Assembly (NCBI GenBank): GCA_002077065.1 | Contig: NAJO01000128.1 | Coordinates: 1 to 19,152, forward strand | Length of the DNA: 19,152 nt | Direction of reading: 5' to 3' | Source of the DNA: Cryoendolithus antarcticus | Lineage: Eukaryota > Ascomycota > Dothideomycetes > Cladosporiales > Cladosporiaceae | Shown here: piece after piece, positions 17,732-19,152 of the stretch | How positions within the stretch are numbered: position 1 is the stretch's first letter | Layout of the letters: each line of letters opens with the position of its first letter | Made by a program: the position numbers and the translations under genes | Notes under the pieces: model-generated | What the model saw: only the letters and a program-made list of their open reading frames with translations | Told to the model about the DNA's origin: nothing | Databases searched by the model: none

Positions 17732-19152
17732 CTACAAATTCCAATCCAGCAACCAATCCCCCCTAACATCAGGCGCAGGCTGCACAACCTCCACCTTCCC
17801 CTTCACCGTCAAATAAGCGCCCTGATCCGAATACTGCAACAAGCGCCCATACTTCCTACTCCGCCTCACAGCGTCCTCCCCAACTCCCGCAGCGTCTTGC
17901 GGAATCCATACCACAGGCGCCGGCTCCCTGGTGACCGGATCCTGGTACGCAGCTCGCAGCTCGGCGTCCCGCTCCGCAGGGGAGAGATCGGTGAGTTCAT
18001 CTGGATAGGAGGCGATGGAGGCGCCGAGTTGGTCTGCTATTTGCATTTTGTGCGCGCGAGTGGGGCTGATGGTCGTGTGGGTCGGCGATGATCCGTGGGA
18101 TTGCACGGCTGCCAGGTGCAGGTCCATGCGTTCACGCAGGCGGAGCATAGTTTTGCGGGCTTCGGCTGCCGTGTTGGCGACTCCGTGTGCGAGGCGGAGT
18201 CGCTGTGTTGCTGTTGTGCCGTCGAGTTGGGCTGGTTTGTTGTACGAAGTCTCACCGGCTCGTCGGTGCTGCAAAGACGGACTCTTCGGGTCGGCCACCG
18301 TGTCCCCCCGGCTTTCCCTGCTCTCCGCGCCATCCTCAAACTCCGTTAGATACATTTTCCTCTCGGCATCCGCCGCCTTATCCTCTAGCGTCACGGGTAA
18401 CAACTCATATAAGGGCCTCAGCAACCGCTCATGGAGATAATGGAACGCCGCCGTCAGAATCAACGCCACGATCATGATAATCGCCTGCGACGTCGCAGCC
18501 AGGTTATCATCCGAATTCCGCACAAGAAAGAACAAGCCAATTAGCGTGATCTCAAGGATGTAGATGCCGGCGAGTAATTGTGTTAAGGCGTTCTCGAAGA
18601 GAGCGCCGTAGGTGTCCACTTTGTTGCGTTGGACAAAGTAGTAATTGTGTCTGTAGGCTACCCAGAAGAGGGCGAAGACTGCAGAGACGAAGAGGAGCAT
18701 TAGTGGTGCTATGATCGAGTATATCAGCCCTATGGCTGCGAAGTTCGTCCACAGGCTGAAGACGTTCGCCCACATTTGGTGGGGGATCACTGTTTGCAGC
18801 CAGGCTTCTTGGCGAGGCGTTTGCGTGAACCAAGGCCAGATTAGGTTGATGAAGAGGACACGCAGGTATTGGAATAAAGCTGACCCGGAGAAGCCTAGAG
18901 CTTGGATTATGAGGTAGTTGAAGAAGTAGTTTGCGGCTTTGGGGAGGTTCGTGGCGAGAGTTTCGGGGATGGAGGTTGGGTCCTGGAAGATGATGGGTAG
19001 GACGGCTAGGAGGCCAGAGGAGATGGAGGTTACGAGGACGAGCTCGATGATTAGGAAGGTGAAGTAGAAAGCCTGGGTGGTTACTTCGCGGCGGCTGCGG
19101 GTGGGTGCGCCGCACAGGACGGCGAGTTTGCGACAAAGGGCTGGTACGACAA
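17732..19152 (-). CDS. CSC1/RSN1-like (DUF221) membrane channel, C-terminal 472 residues, partial
   Basis: Member of the CSC1/TMEM63 (OSCA) family, hyperosmolality-gated cation channels or lipid scramblases of plasma and internal membranes. The visible frame is open without any stop from the window edge to TAG 17732-17734. Residues 1-215 of the visible part form the RSN1-type 7TM core: EVTTQAFYFTFLIIELVLV (about 22-40), SISSGLLAVLP, IPETLATNLPKAANYFFNYL (61-80), a TPRQ loop (111), WTNFAAIGLIYSIIAPLMLL (about 134-153), FALFWVAYR, and LAGIYILEITLIGLFFLVR. The remaining roughly 250 residues are a cytosolic tail ending in the family's PVVWIPQDAAGVGEDAV, then YSDQGAYLTVKGKV. Several yeast relatives are known as Rsn1 or Phm7. 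The N-terminus, with the first helix and the long cytosolic loop, lies beyond 19152. The intact frame contrasts with every neighbour to its left. Confidence 0.9.
   Translation of the reverse strand, partial: VVPALCRKLAVLCGAPTRSRREVTTQAFYFTFLIIELVLVTSISSGLLAVLPIIFQDPTSIPETLATNLPKAANYFFNYLIIQALGFSGSALFQYLRVLFINLIWPWFTQTPRQEAWLQTVIPHQMWANVFSLWTNFAAIGLIYSIIAPLMLLFVSAVFALFWVAYRHNYYFVQRNKVDTYGALFENALTQLLAGIYILEITLIGLFFLVRNSDDNLAATSQAIIMIVALILTAAFHYLHERLLRPLYELLPVTLEDKAADAERKMYLTEFEDGAESRESRGDTVADPKSPSLQHRRAGETSYNKPAQLDGTTATQRLRLAHGVANTAAEARKTMLRLRERMDLHLAAVQSHGSSPTHTTISPTRAHKMQIADQLGASIASYPDELTDLSPAERDAELRAAYQDPVTREPAPVVWIPQDAAGVGEDAVRRSRKYGRLLQYSDQGAYLTVKGKVEVVQPAPDVRGDWLLDWNL

Noticed and set aside
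18552..19136. 194-codon Pro/His/Arg-rich minus-strand ORF
   Set aside because: Out-of-frame shadow of the CSC1-like gene, which has clear family motifs.
1..19152. Starship-type giant transposon (NLR cargo, transporter, DUF genes)
   Set aside because: The gene types are suggestive of fungal accessory cargo, but no tyrosine-recombinase captain (DUF3435) or element end is visible in this window.
1..19152. CRISPR array, rRNA, bacterial operon or riboswitch
   Set aside because: No regularly spaced repeats or rRNA-like sequence; the introns and gene families are fungal.

Overview
The window looks like nuclear DNA of a filamentous ascomycete, probably a Dothideomycete-type fungus. The reasons are short introns with fungal splice signals (48, 58 and 66 nt), a fungal NACHT/WD40 NLR-type receptor, a fungus-specific DUF7924-like protein, a piece of the giant DUF6606/DUF3638 family, a piggyBac-type transposase and a fungal CSC1/RSN1-type channel. 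No rRNA, tRNA or CRISPR was recognised. Family calls come from motif reading only; no search was run.

Layout. 1-340 (+): broken pterin-4a-carbinolamine dehydratase. 1019-1327: degenerate solo LTR with a 5-bp target duplication. 1519-3630 (-): TPR protein interrupted by two stop codons. 4253-4474 (+): small ORF with a 15-bp minisatellite. 4518-6859 (-): piggyBac transposase relic. 7000-7940 (-): unrecognised, intron-containing broken gene. 8375-8702 and 9194-9826 (-): weak coding remnants, the second with a signal-peptide-like start. 10271-11502 (+): DUF7924-like protein cut just after its E-x-K motif. 12116-14080 (-): NACHT-WD40 receptor pseudogene. 14732-15115 (+): NACHT-N domain of an NLR. 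15110-17115 (-): internal piece of a DUF6606/DUF3638 protein. 17120-17488 (+): last exons of an MFS transporter. 17732-19152 (-): C-terminal 472 residues of an intact CSC1-like membrane protein, running off the window.

The main theme is decay. Between the left edge and the CSC1-like gene almost every recognisable gene is truncated, frameshifted or interrupted by single stop codons inside otherwise long readable frames. Where the family consensus tells the original residue (Trp or Gln), the stop is always explained by one C:G to T:A transition, most often in a CpA context, as expected of ancient repeat-induced point mutation (RIP) or plain transition decay. Neighbouring fragments on opposite strands abut directly near 15,110 and 17,115, which points to rearrangement. 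The region reads as an accessory, transposon-marked graveyard of NLR-type and large orphan genes beside a conserved housekeeping locus. I see no coherent working pathway in it.
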